A model generated the notes under the pieces. The model saw nothing but the letters and a program-made list of their open reading frames with translations, was not told the DNA's origin and made no database searches. DNA of 64,000 bases, from assembly GCF_025567415.1 (NCBI RefSeq), contig NZ_JAOQJV010000002.1, forward strand, positions 186,001 to 250,000. The letters run 5' to 3'. Of this stretch, positions 18,001 to 25,525 are shown piece by piece. Position 1 is the stretch's first letter, and each line of letters starts with the position of its first letter. The stretch comes from Claveliimonas ammoniilytica. GTDB lineage: Bacteria > Bacillota > Clostridia > Lachnospirales > Lachnospiraceae. The position numbers were made by a program, and so were the translations under genes.

Positions 18001-19143
18001 ATGATATATATGGATAATGCGGCAACTACCATGCAGAAGCCAAAGGAGGTCGTTCGGGCAGTGGCGGCTGCAATGGAATCTATGGGGAATGCCGGACGCG
18101 GTGCTCATGGTGCATCGCTTAGTGCGTCAAGAACAGTCTATGACACCAGAGAGCTGCTGTGCCGTTTTTTTAATGGCACCAGTCCCAGACAGATTGTATT
18201 TACAGCAAATTCTACGGAAAGCCTGAATATTGCCATCAAAGGTGTGCTGAATCCGGGAGATCATGTGGTTACAACGGTTATGGAGCATAATTCTGTCCTG
18301 CGTCCATTATATGAGATGGAGGAAAAGGGTGTAGAGCTTACATTTGTAAAAGCAGACGAGCGAGGCGTGATGGATCTTGCTGATCTGGAAGCAGCGATCA
18401 GACCGGATACAAAGGCTGTCGTATGCACCAATGGCTCCAATCTGACCGGTAATTATGTGGATATAGAAGCAGTGGGCGCTATCGCAGCGAAGTATAACGT
18501 GCTGTTTATCGTAGATGCATCGCAGACTGCAGGAGTATTTCCGATTGATGTGCAGAAAATGCATATTGATATTCTGTGCTTCACGGGGCATAAGAGCCTG
18601 TTGGGACCGCAGGGAACCGGAGGTATGTATGTAAGAGAAGGTCTGGAAGTACGCCCGCTCTTAAGCGGCGGAAGCGGAGTGCAGACCTATAGTAAAACAC
18701 ATCCGAAGGAAATGCCGACGGCGTTGGAAGCAGGAACCCTGAACGGACATGGAATCGCAGGACTCCATGCGGCGGTGGAATATCTGATGTCTGAAGGAAT
18801 TGATAAGATCCGCACCAGAGAGCAGGAATTGATGTGGAGATTCTATGAAGGCGTAAAGGATATTCCGAATGTAAAGGTATACGGAGATTTCTCTACGAAG
18901 AACCGTTGCCCGATCGTTACATTGAATATTGGAGCGTATGATTCATCAGAAGTAGGAGATGCCCTGCTGATGGATTATGATATATCGATCCGCCCGGGAG
19001 CACACTGTGCGCCGCTCATGCATGAAGCACTTGGAACGGTCGGACAGGGAGCTGTGAGATTCAGCTTCTCTCATTACAATACGGAAGAAGAAGTGGACAC
19101 AGCCATTCGTGCAATTCAGGAATTGTCTGTGGATGAAGAATAA
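18001..19143 (+). CDS. Cysteine desulfurase-like class V aminotransferase
   Basis: 380-aa PLP enzyme. It starts with the family hallmark MIYMDNAATT, has the PLP lysine in CFTGHKSLLGPQGTGG (about residue 199) and the reactive-loop cysteine region SIRPGAHCAPLMHEALGT near residue 340. It belongs to the group II-like desulfurases (SufS/Csd type) that can also deliver selenium from selenocysteine. Being inside the selenium operon, next to the DUF3343 carrier-like gene, suggests it supplies selenide or persulfide-bound selenium to SelD (inference). ATG 18001 is preferred because GGGTGAG lies directly upstream. Confidence 0.88.
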   Translation: MIYMDNAATTMQKPKEVVRAVAAAMESMGNAGRGAHGASLSASRTVYDTRELLCRFFNGTSPRQIVFTANSTESLNIAIKGVLNPGDHVVTTVMEHNSVLRPLYEMEEKGVELTFVKADERGVMDLADLEAAIRPDTKAVVCTNGSNLTGNYVDIEAVGAIAAKYNVLFIVDASQTAGVFPIDVQKMHIDILCFTGHKSLLGPQGTGGMYVREGLEVRPLLSGGSGVQTYSKTHPKEMPTALEAGTLNGHGIAGLHAAVEYLMSEGIDKIRTREQELMWRFYEGVKDIPNVKVYGDFSTKNRCPIVTLNIGAYDSSEVGDALLMDYDISIRPGAHCAPLMHEALGTVGQGAVRFSFSHYNTEEEVDTAIRAIQELSVDEE

Positions 19144-19154
19144 GGAGAAGAGAC

Positions 19155-19391
19155 ATGCGCAAAAAAGAATTAAAGCTGGTTGTGACATTTCACACGACCA
19201 CAGATGCGATGGCTATGGAGAAAGCCTGTAAAGAAGCGGGGGCTCCTGGCAGACTGATTCCTGTACCACGCGAGATTTCGGCAGGTTGCGGTTTGTCGTG
19301 GTGTGCAGGAATAGAGGATCGTGACACGATCCGGAAGGTGATAGAAAGCATTGGTGTGCAGGAACAGGAAATGCACGAAGTGATGGTATAA
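19155..19391 (+). CDS. DUF3343 putative Se/S carrier-like protein
   Basis: 78-aa soluble protein with the family pattern VVTFHTTTDAMAMEKACKEAG...PGRLIPVPREISAGCGLSWCA. The closely spaced cysteines of GCGLSWC (about residues 48-54) fit a sulfur or selenium shuttle. It is the last gene of the selenium operon, 11 bases after the desulfurase, and is followed by a strong terminator. The fold resembles small ferredoxin-like DUF3343 proteins common beside selenium genes; the carrier role is a family-level proposal, not proven. Confidence 0.85.
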   Translation: MRKKELKLVVTFHTTTDAMAMEKACKEAGAPGRLIPVPREISAGCGLSWCAGIEDRDTIRKVIESIGVQEQEMHEVMV

Positions 19392-19395
19392 AAAT

Positions 19396-19429
19396 GGTTC
19401 GAGATCAGATGGTCTCGAACCGTTTTTTT
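19396..19429. terminator. Terminator ending the selenium operon, likely bidirectional
   Basis: Perfect 9-bp stem GGTTCGAGA / TCTCGAACC around an 8-base loop, followed by G and seven T on the plus strand and preceded by an A run, so it would also work for the convergent TetR gene. Confidence 0.93.
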
Positions 19430-20015
19430 ATAATCCATTTACAAATGCATCCAGTACATGTGGCAACAGGGCATCACTCTTTTCTGTCAGAGAGAATTTC
19501 CCTTTTACGAGTGACCAGTCATATAGCAGTGCGCGCTCGAACATAGCGTAGATATCCATCAGATCTTTGGCAGAGGAAGTTGGTGCAAATTCACCGGAGT
19601 CCAGTGCGTTCTGCATGATCTCACTAAGCCATACATAATAAAAACGCTTGTGATCGGACAAGGAACGCTTGTCTTTAGTGACCAGCTGGGCTGAGTACAG
19701 ATAAGCAACCAGGCTGACGTCAATACTGGTTTCGATCATATAAAATAATTCATGATTTAAGAATAATAATTTGTCGTAGGACGATAAGTTGGGGTCTACT
19801 ACATTATATAATTCTTCATATTTTTCATCAAACAGATAAGACAATGTATTCAAAAGCCCTTCTTTACTCTTGAAATAATGATAAAAGGTACCTTTTGATG
19901 TCTTGGATGCTGTGATGATGTCTTCTACTGTGGTGTCGTCATATCCGTTTTTGTAAAACAGATTCCATGCAGACTTAACGATACGGCTTTTGGTGGATTG
20001 TCGTTTCCGCGGCAT
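19428..20015 (-). CDS. TetR/AcrR-family regulator
   Basis: 195-aa regulator. The N-terminal helix-turn-helix SRIVKSAWNLFYKNGYDDTTVEDI...KGTFYHYFKSKEGLL (residues 9-55) is typical TetR; the remaining helical ligand domain is not diagnostic. It lies downstream of prdF on the same strand but after prdF's terminator, so it probably has its own promoter in the 20016-20088 gap. That gap contains GGTATAAC and GTTTATACC as an inverted pair (20037-20084) which could be an autoregulatory site, though the arms are far apart. Its target genes and ligand are unknown. Confidence 0.88.
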   Translation of the reverse strand: MPRKRQSTKSRIVKSAWNLFYKNGYDDTTVEDIITASKTSKGTFYHYFKSKEGLLNTLSYLFDEKYEELYNVVDPNLSSYDKLLFLNHELFYMIETSIDVSLVAYLYSAQLVTKDKRSLSDHKRFYYVWLSEIMQNALDSGEFAPTSSAKDLMDIYAMFERALLYDWSLVKGKFSLTEKSDALLPHVLDAFVNGL

Positions 20016-20088
20016 ATAATCATTCCCCTTCTGTTATGGTATAACGTGTGGAGAGATAACCGATAGATGGAACAGGTTTATACCTTCT

Positions 20089-20120
20089 AAAAAAGGCGAG
20101 TTCTATTAAGAACCCGCCTT
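20089..20120 (-). terminator. Terminator after prdF
   Basis: On the minus strand AAGGCGGGTTCT / AGAACTCGCCTT (one mismatch) encloses a short loop and is followed by six T. It ends prdF transcription before the TetR gene. Confidence 0.88.
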
Positions 20121-20150
20121 CGGTTGCTCTCCACGTGATTATATCACAGA

Positions 20151-21185
20151 TTAACCAATTAAGAAACCATATTTTAACTTGTCTTCCGGATCGATCAGGT
20201 ATGTACCAACACCTGTCAGGTTAGCTGTACCTGTGATCATAGGAATGACTGCATCGTAATCACTGATCTTGGTTTCTTCTTTAATAACACCCTTGAAAGT
20301 GGTTCCGATGAAGCTTTCGTAGATAAATTCTTCGCCAATACCGATCTCGCCCCATTTGTGCAGAGTAGCAAGCTTAGCACTTGTACCTGTTCCGCATGGT
20401 GAACGGTCAGCCTGAGCATCTCCGAATACTACGACATTTCTCATGGTAGCATGATCCGGATTAGGAGTTGGTCCGTAGAACTCTACGAGGTCAACTTCTG
20501 TGATGTCCAGTGTCGGATGCTGAATTTCAACCTGCTCGTTGATCAGGTCGCGCATCTTCATGCCAAGAGCGATGTACTCAGGTACTGTCTTAGCATTGAT
20601 AGGTCCAATGTCAAGTTTGGTAGTATCTACCAGTGCGAAGAAACTTCCGCCGAATGAGATAGTATAAGGAATCTCTTTTCCGTCAACAGTAACGGTAAGG
20701 TTATCCTTATATACAAATGCAGGTACGTTAGTAAGTGTAACACCAGTTACCTTTCCGTTCTTAACTTCTGCAGTTGTACGAATGAGTCCGGCAGGTGCCT
20801 CAAGAACTACGCTGTTCTCTCCTTCGTGAGATTCAACGAGTCCAGCCTCGATTGCTACAGTAACAGCTCCGATGGTGCAGTGTCCGCACATGTTCAGGTA
20901 TCCGCCTGTATCCATGAAAATAACACCAAGATCGGCTTCTTTATCGATTGGCTCGCAGAGAAAAGCTCCGAACATATCATGATGTCCTCTAGGCTCTAAC
21001 ATAAGAGCTGTACGAACATGATCATAATTCTTTTCCATCCAATCTTTCTTCTCGATCATTGTGTTGCCTTCTGGTTCAGGGAATCCTCCGATGACCATAC
21101 GACAGAACTCGCCAACTGTGTGTGCATCTACTACCTGAAGTGCAGCCTCAAATCGGTCAAAGTTCACATTTGCTTTCAATTCCAT
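20151..21185 (-). CDS. prdF: Proline racemase PrdF
   Basis: 344-aa cofactor-independent racemase interconverting L- and D-proline, supplying D-proline to the reductase. Both catalytic cysteines are present: MCGHCTIGA (about residue 90) and DRSPCGTGTSAK (about residue 256). The DRSPCGTGT form with Cys in both motifs fits proline racemase rather than the dehydratase branch, though 4-hydroxyproline epimerases are close relatives. The start is the ATG at 21185 with AAAGGAGGG just upstream; a longer in-frame start at 21209 would overlap that site. It is transcribed away from the prdC-prdE genes, with the tRNA-Sec gene in the gap. Confidence 0.95.
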   Translation of the reverse strand: MELKANVNFDRFEAALQVVDAHTVGEFCRMVIGGFPEPEGNTMIEKKDWMEKNYDHVRTALMLEPRGHHDMFGAFLCEPIDKEADLGVIFMDTGGYLNMCGHCTIGAVTVAIEAGLVESHEGENSVVLEAPAGLIRTTAEVKNGKVTGVTLTNVPAFVYKDNLTVTVDGKEIPYTISFGGSFFALVDTTKLDIGPINAKTVPEYIALGMKMRDLINEQVEIQHPTLDITEVDLVEFYGPTPNPDHATMRNVVVFGDAQADRSPCGTGTSAKLATLHKWGEIGIGEEFIYESFIGTTFKGVIKEETKISDYDAVIPMITGTANLTGVGTYLIDPEDKLKYGFLIG

Positions 21186-21508
21186 AGCATTACCCTCCTT
21201 TAAAGTCATAATTTATAGATAAATTCTATAAATAACATAAGTGAAAAAATAACAAGTATTGATAAAATCTATGATAATGTATTTGTAAAAAAACAATTTA
21301 ATACGGTAAAATGATGAAATATTAACAAATAGACCGTATTCTATAACCCGGTCTAGTCTGTCGTCTAGTACCGGGTTCAATCTTTCTATACTCATTATGG
21401 CTGAAATGCCTTGAAAAGTCAATGGTTTTTTGATATTATAAAAATGTGAAAAAGCTCTTGAAATAAGGCTTTTTATGTGTTATCTTAAGTAGGCATGATA
21501 TGTAATAC
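21186..21508. promoter_or_regulatory. Regulatory gap between prdF and tRNA-Sec
   Basis: AT-rich region holding no gene. It contains the ATAG-N7-CTAT dyad at 21215-21229, only 30 bases before the prdF start, and further out a 33-bp inverted repeat at 21345-21377 with arms AACCCGGT / ACCGGGTT enclosing two CTAG tetranucleotides exactly 12 bp apart (21353 and 21365). On the plus strand TTGAAA (21458-21463) and TATCTT (21481-21486) with a 17-bp spacer form the likely tRNA promoter. I found no sigma-54 -24/-12 element here. Confidence 0.6.
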
Positions 21509-21606
21509 GGGGGTAGATGGGCAACTGGTGTGCCTCCTGGTCTTCAAAACCAGTGTTGGGCGTTAGGAGCGTCCTGGGTGGGTTCGATTCCCACATGCCT
21601 CCGCCA
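21509..21606 (+). tRNA. selC: tRNA-Sec (anticodon TCA)
   Basis: A 98-base tRNA with encoded CCA. The anticodon arm CTGGT-CTTCAAA-ACCAG gives anticodon TCA; the D stem is GGGCA / TGCCT; a long variable arm has stem GGGCG / CGTCC; the T arm is GTGGG-TTCGATT-CCCAC. The long variable arm, the 8-nt 3' acceptor strand ATGCCTCC and the UGA-reading anticodon identify tRNA-Sec. The 5' acceptor strand pairs with two G-U wobbles and a mismatch at the eighth position. Its place between prdF and prdC, away from selA/selB, fits its main local client PrdB. Confidence 0.94.
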
Positions 21607-21683
21607 AAAGAAAGCTATTGAAGTATATAGAAAAAGATAGTCTTTTGACAAACATGATAAAAGTTTGACAGAATAAATTGCCT

Positions 21684-21698
21684 ATAGATTTTACCTAT
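21684..21698. promoter_or_regulatory. ATAG-N7-CTAT operator upstream of prdC
   Basis: ATAG-ATTTTAC-CTAT, the same 15-bp dyad as before yedF and prdF. A likely -10 TATAAT lies at 21755-21760 with no good -35, putting the dyad centre near -76, a usual position for a LysR activator site. The 11-mer TTACCTATAGA is shared with the yedF region. Confidence 0.6.
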
Positions 21699-21794
21699 AG
21701 ATACAATCGGATAAGTTGGGCGGGATAGGTTCAAAGTATTTCGTCTTTACTTAATATAATAACAATCAAAGTATGAGAAAAGGAGATGTGTGTC

Positions 21795-23207
21795 ATGGAA
21801 AAAGTACAGTTATTATTACGTCAGCACGTAGGTGCACCTTGTGCCCCATGCGTAGCTGTAGGTGATAAGGTAAAAAAAGGTACATTGATTGCCACACCAA
21901 CAGGCTTGGGAGCTAATATCTTCTCAAGTGTTTACGGTGAAGTATCTGAGATCCTTGAAGACCGTATCGTCATCAAGGCAGATGCAGAACAGCCAGATGA
22001 GTTCGTGCCGATTGATGTGCCGGAAGATGCATCAAAGCTTGATATGATCAAAGCAGCTGGTATTGTAGGTATGGGTGGAGCCGGATTCCCGACAGGAATT
22101 AAGCTGAATATTGACTTATCCGCAACAGAGCAGGGTGAGTTCAGAGAGGATATCAACCCAGAGCTTCCAAAAGACTTCAAACTGGAGCACAGCTACATTC
22201 TGATCAACGACTCTGAGTGTGAGCCGGGTCTTGCTCACAATATTAAGCAGACTATTGAGCAGACAGACAAAGTTATCCGTGGAGTAAAATACTGCATGGA
22301 GATTACAAAAGCAGATAAAGCAATCTTTGCTATTAAGAAGAAGAACAGAGAGGCAGTTCTTAAACTTCTGGATGCTTTGAAGGATGAGGAGAACATTTCC
22401 GTTCACCTGCTTCCGGATATCTACCCGATGGGTGAAGAGCGTGCCGTAGTTCGTGAGTGTCTGGGCGTTAACCTTGATACCACACAGCTTCCGTCAGCAG
22501 CAAGATCGGTTGTAATCAACCTCGAAACAGTTGCTAAGATCGCTGAAGCTATCGAAGAGAAGAAACCATGTATTTCTAAGAATGTTACAGTTCGCGGTAA
22601 TATCAAGGGCGGCAGCGAAGCTCATGTATTTATGGATGTTCCAGTTGGTATCTCTGTAGGAGAGCTGATCGAGATGGCAGGTGGACTTGATAAAGATGAT
22701 TCAGTTGGTGAGATCATCATGGGTGGTGCGTTCACAGGACGTGCAGCAGAGCTTGATGAGCCTACAACTAAGACAACAGGTGCAATTCTTACAACATATA
22801 GAATGCCTGATCTTACAGATAAGAAAGTTGGACTTCTTGTCTGTGCATGCGGCGGCAATGAAGCTCGTATGCGTACAATCGCTGAGAAGATGCATGGAGA
22901 AGTTGTTTCTGTATGCAGATGTAAACAGGCAATCGAGAACAAGCCGGGTGCACCACTGAAGTGTCTGCGTCCAGGTAACTGTCCGGGTCAGGTTAAGAAC
23001 AACATGCAGTTCAAGAAAGATGGATGTGAATACATCATCATTGGTAACTGTTCAGACTGCTCTAACACAGTTATGGCTTCTGCACCACAGATGGGACTTA
23101 AAGTATTCCATCAGACAGACCATGTAATGAGAGCAATTGGTCATGCACAGTATCGTCAGCTTACAGTATCTAAGCAGGTTGACCAGGATATCAACGTAGA
23201 AGACTAA
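21795..23207 (+). CDS. prdC: Proline reductase-associated electron transfer protein PrdC (RnfC-like)
   Basis: 470-aa soluble RnfC-related protein thought to pass electrons from NADH or the Rnf complex to D-proline reductase. The N-terminus has PCAPCVAVGDKVKKGTLIA, a lipoyl-like RnfC barrel start; GMGGAGFPTGIKL and NDSECEPGLAHN match the RnfC flavin/NADH domain; an SLBB-like stretch follows. The C-terminal third is Cys-rich (CACGG, CRCK, CLRPGNCPG, CSDC), suiting an iron-sulfur or redox site. Some PrdC proteins are, as I recall, selenoproteins; this one has no in-frame TGA. ATG 21795 follows AAAAGGAG with 9 bases spacing. It leads directly into prdA with no terminator seen. Confidence 0.93.
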   Translation: MEKVQLLLRQHVGAPCAPCVAVGDKVKKGTLIATPTGLGANIFSSVYGEVSEILEDRIVIKADAEQPDEFVPIDVPEDASKLDMIKAAGIVGMGGAGFPTGIKLNIDLSATEQGEFREDINPELPKDFKLEHSYILINDSECEPGLAHNIKQTIEQTDKVIRGVKYCMEITKADKAIFAIKKKNREAVLKLLDALKDEENISVHLLPDIYPMGEERAVVRECLGVNLDTTQLPSAARSVVINLETVAKIAEAIEEKKPCISKNVTVRGNIKGGSEAHVFMDVPVGISVGELIEMAGGLDKDDSVGEIIMGGAFTGRAAELDEPTTKTTGAILTTYRMPDLTDKKVGLLVCACGGNEARMRTIAEKMHGEVVSVCRCKQAIENKPGAPLKCLRPGNCPGQVKNNMQFKKDGCEYIIIGNCSDCSNTVMASAPQMGLKVFHQTDHVMRAIGHAQYRQLTVSKQVDQDINVED

Positions 23208-23322
23208 TTGGCAGTATTAGCGGTATAATTCGCATAGGGAAGCGAACTACCCCGATATTCTAATCCCGAAGCGATTATATATAATATGGAGAAATCTATA
23301 AATAAACAAGGAGGTAAATGTT

Positions 23323-25212
23323 ATGTCAATCACAGCTGAAACAGCGAAACAGCACGCAAATGATCCTGCAGTGTTATGCTGTAGAGCAGAGGCTGGAATC
23401 ACTATTGAGCCAGCCAACCTTGAAGATCCGGCGATCTTTGATGAACTGGTAGACTCAGGATTACTGAATCTTGACGGATGCCTGAAGATCGGTCAGGTTC
23501 TGGGCGCTAAGCTTACAAAGACAAGTGATTCTTTGAGCCCACTTACAGCAGATAATATGGAGGGTTACAAAGACTCTGTAGAGGAGGAAGCTCCGGCAGA
23601 GGAAGAGGCTCCGGTAGAAGCGGCAGCACCGGCAGCACCGGCAGCAGCTCCTGCAGCAACAGCAACTGCAAAGGTTGCAGGCGGAGTTCTTAAAATCCAC
23701 ATTGGAGAAGGTAAAGACATCGATCTTTCAATTCCAGTTGGTGCACTTGGCGAAGGTGGTTCTGAAGTAGTAGAGGTTGCTCCGGCAGCAACAGCAACAG
23801 CGGCGGCTCCAGTTGCAGCTCCTACAGCAGAGACATTGGCAACAGAAGGAAAGGTTGTAAGAAGCCTTACAAGAAAACATTTTGCAATCACAGAAGTTAA
23901 GAGAGGACCGGAGACAACAATCGAAGGAACAACACTTTACATTCGTGAAGGCATTGAAGCAGATGTAATCGCAGATTCTGAGCTTGTTAAAGATTTTCAT
24001 CTGGAAATCATCACACCGGCTCAGTACCACACATATTCAGAGACTATCATGGACGTTCAGCCAATCGCTACAAAAGAAGGAGATGCTAAGATTGGTCAGG
24101 GCGTTACAAGAGTAATCGATGGCGCTATCATGATGCTGACTGGTACTGATGAAGGCGGAGTTCAGATCGGTGAGTTCGGTTCTTCGGAGGGATATATGGA
24201 CGAAAACATTATGTGGGGACGTCCGGGATGCCCAGATAAGGGTGAGATTTTCATCAAAGGTAATATCGTAGTTCAGGCTAAGACAAACATGGAACGTCGT
24301 GGACCTATGGCTGCACATACAGCATTTGATATTATCACACAGGAAATCCGTGAAGCACTGAAGAAACTTGAAGATGATCAGGTAGTAGATACAGAAGAAT
24401 TTACACAGGTTCGTCACCCAGGACAGAAGAAAGTAGTTATTTGTAAAGAGATCATGGGACAGGGCGCTATGCATGATAACTTCATCCTGCCAGTAGAGCC
24501 ATGTGGAATCCTCGGAGCAAGAGCTAACGTTGACCTTGGTAACCTGCCTGTATGTATGAGCCCACTGGAAGTTCTTGATGGATGTATCCATGCTCTTACA
24601 TGTATCGGACCTGCATCTAAAGAGATGACAAGACATTACTGGAGAGAGCCACTGGTACTTGAGGCACTCGCTGATCCAGAGATCGACCTTTGTGGTGTAA
24701 TCTTTGTTGGATCTCCACAGATCAATGCTGAGAAGTTCTACGTATCTGAGAGACTTGGTCAGACAGTAGAGATGATGGATGTTGATGGAGCTTTCGTTAC
24801 AACAGAAGGTTTCGGAAATAACCATATCGACTTCGCTAGCCACCACGAGCAGATCGGTATGAGAGGAGTTCCTGTAGTAGGACTTTCATACTGTGCAGTT
24901 CAGGGAGCACTTGTAGTTGGTAACAAGTACATGACAGCAATGGTTGATAACAACAAATCAGAAGGCGGTATCGAGAACGAGGTTCTTGGTAACAACACAC
25001 TTTGCCACGAAGATGCAATCCGTGCTCTTGAGATGCTCAAGGTACAGATGGCAGGCGAGACAGTGAAGCCGGCTGAGAAGAAATGGAATCCAAATGTTAA
25101 AGCTTCTAATATAGAGGCAATTGAGGATGTGCTGGGACACAAGCTTGATCTTGTGGAGAACGAGCAGAATCTTCCACTTAGCCAGAAGCGTATTGACAAA
25201 GGATATAACTAG
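23323..25212 (+). CDS. prdA: D-proline reductase proprotein PrdA
   Basis: 629-aa proprotein of the D-proline reductase that reduces D-proline to 5-aminovalerate. After an N-terminal domain come two Ala/Pro/Glu-rich linkers (about residues 86-117 and 152-172) flanking a small 35-residue piece; the conserved reductase part starts near residue 177. PrdA is known to be cleaved at a cysteine that becomes a pyruvoyl group, giving about 45 and 23 kDa subunits. The size split and the alignment with PrdE favour Thr426/Cys427 in HALTCIGPASKE; Cys421 six residues earlier is the alternative. AAGGAGG lies eight bases before the ATG. The gene is probably among the most highly expressed in the locus, judging by its highly biased codon use. 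Confidence 0.96.
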   Translation: MSITAETAKQHANDPAVLCCRAEAGITIEPANLEDPAIFDELVDSGLLNLDGCLKIGQVLGAKLTKTSDSLSPLTADNMEGYKDSVEEEAPAEEEAPVEAAAPAAPAAAPAATATAKVAGGVLKIHIGEGKDIDLSIPVGALGEGGSEVVEVAPAATATAAAPVAAPTAETLATEGKVVRSLTRKHFAITEVKRGPETTIEGTTLYIREGIEADVIADSELVKDFHLEIITPAQYHTYSETIMDVQPIATKEGDAKIGQGVTRVIDGAIMMLTGTDEGGVQIGEFGSSEGYMDENIMWGRPGCPDKGEIFIKGNIVVQAKTNMERRGPMAAHTAFDIITQEIREALKKLEDDQVVDTEEFTQVRHPGQKKVVICKEIMGQGAMHDNFILPVEPCGILGARANVDLGNLPVCMSPLEVLDGCIHALTCIGPASKEMTRHYWREPLVLEALADPEIDLCGVIFVGSPQINAEKFYVSERLGQTVEMMDVDGAFVTTEGFGNNHIDFASHHEQIGMRGVPVVGLSYCAVQGALVVGNKYMTAMVDNNKSEGGIENEVLGNNTLCHEDAIRALEMLKVQMAGETVKPAEKKWNPNVKASNIEAIEDVLGHKLDLVENEQNLPLSQKRIDKGYN

Positions 25213-25226
25213 AAAAGGTGTTTTAA

Positions 25227-25523
25227 ATGAATGACGAACGTTTGAAATATGGTGACAGAATCATATATATGGAAGGTATCTGCGTGGATGTTGATGATTG
25301 CAGCATCAGCGTCGATCTGAAAGGAAGACTAGGGTTTTTCAAAGCTCCGAAGAGAATGTTTATCTGCGATACTGAGCCGAAGATCGGTCAGGAATTCGGA
25401 TGGCATATGAGTTTTCCGGAACAGCTTGGGCCTGAGATCCATGAAAAGTACGTCAGCAATTTAGAAAAAGAGCGTCGTAAACAAGCGGAAATGAACGCTC
25501 GGTCGAAGAAAGAGGAGGAATAA
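25227..25523 (+). CDS. Small prd-cluster protein between prdA and prdB
   Basis: 98-aa soluble protein. An N-terminal beta-rich half (LKYGDRIIYMEGICVDVDDCSISVDLKG) and a charged helical tail ending in RSKKEEE are visible. I recall small conserved proteins at this place in other prd clusters (CBO2463/CBO2479-type), but no function is known to me. It has AAAAGGTG before the ATG, lies 14 bases after prdA, and its end carries the ribosome binding site of prdB, so it is co-translated with the reductase subunits. A structural or maturation role for PrdA or PrdB is possible but unproven. Confidence 0.78.
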   Translation: MNDERLKYGDRIIYMEGICVDVDDCSISVDLKGRLGFFKAPKRMFICDTEPKIGQEFGWHMSFPEQLGPEIHEKYVSNLEKERRKQAEMNARSKKEEE

Positions 25524-25525
25524 AA

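Noticed and set aside
21325..21345. Another operator copy ATAG-N8-CTAT near 21331
   Set aside because: The spacer is 8, not 7, bases, so it does not match the dyad geometry.
21186..21794. Sigma-54 promoter for prdF or prdC
   Set aside because: No GG-N10-GC pair with the right neighbours was found in either gap.
21795..23207. Selenocysteine in PrdC
   Set aside because: No in-frame TGA occurs in the open frame; the redox positions are coded as Cys or Glu.
23287..23303. A sixth ATAG-N7-CTAT box before prdA
   Set aside because: CTATAAATA is present at 23296 but the left half is TATG, not ATAG, so it is at most a half-site.
23461..25199. Several long minus-strand frames opposite prdA
   Set aside because: They are Ser/Cys-rich mirror frames of a strongly codon-biased gene, without ribosome binding sites.
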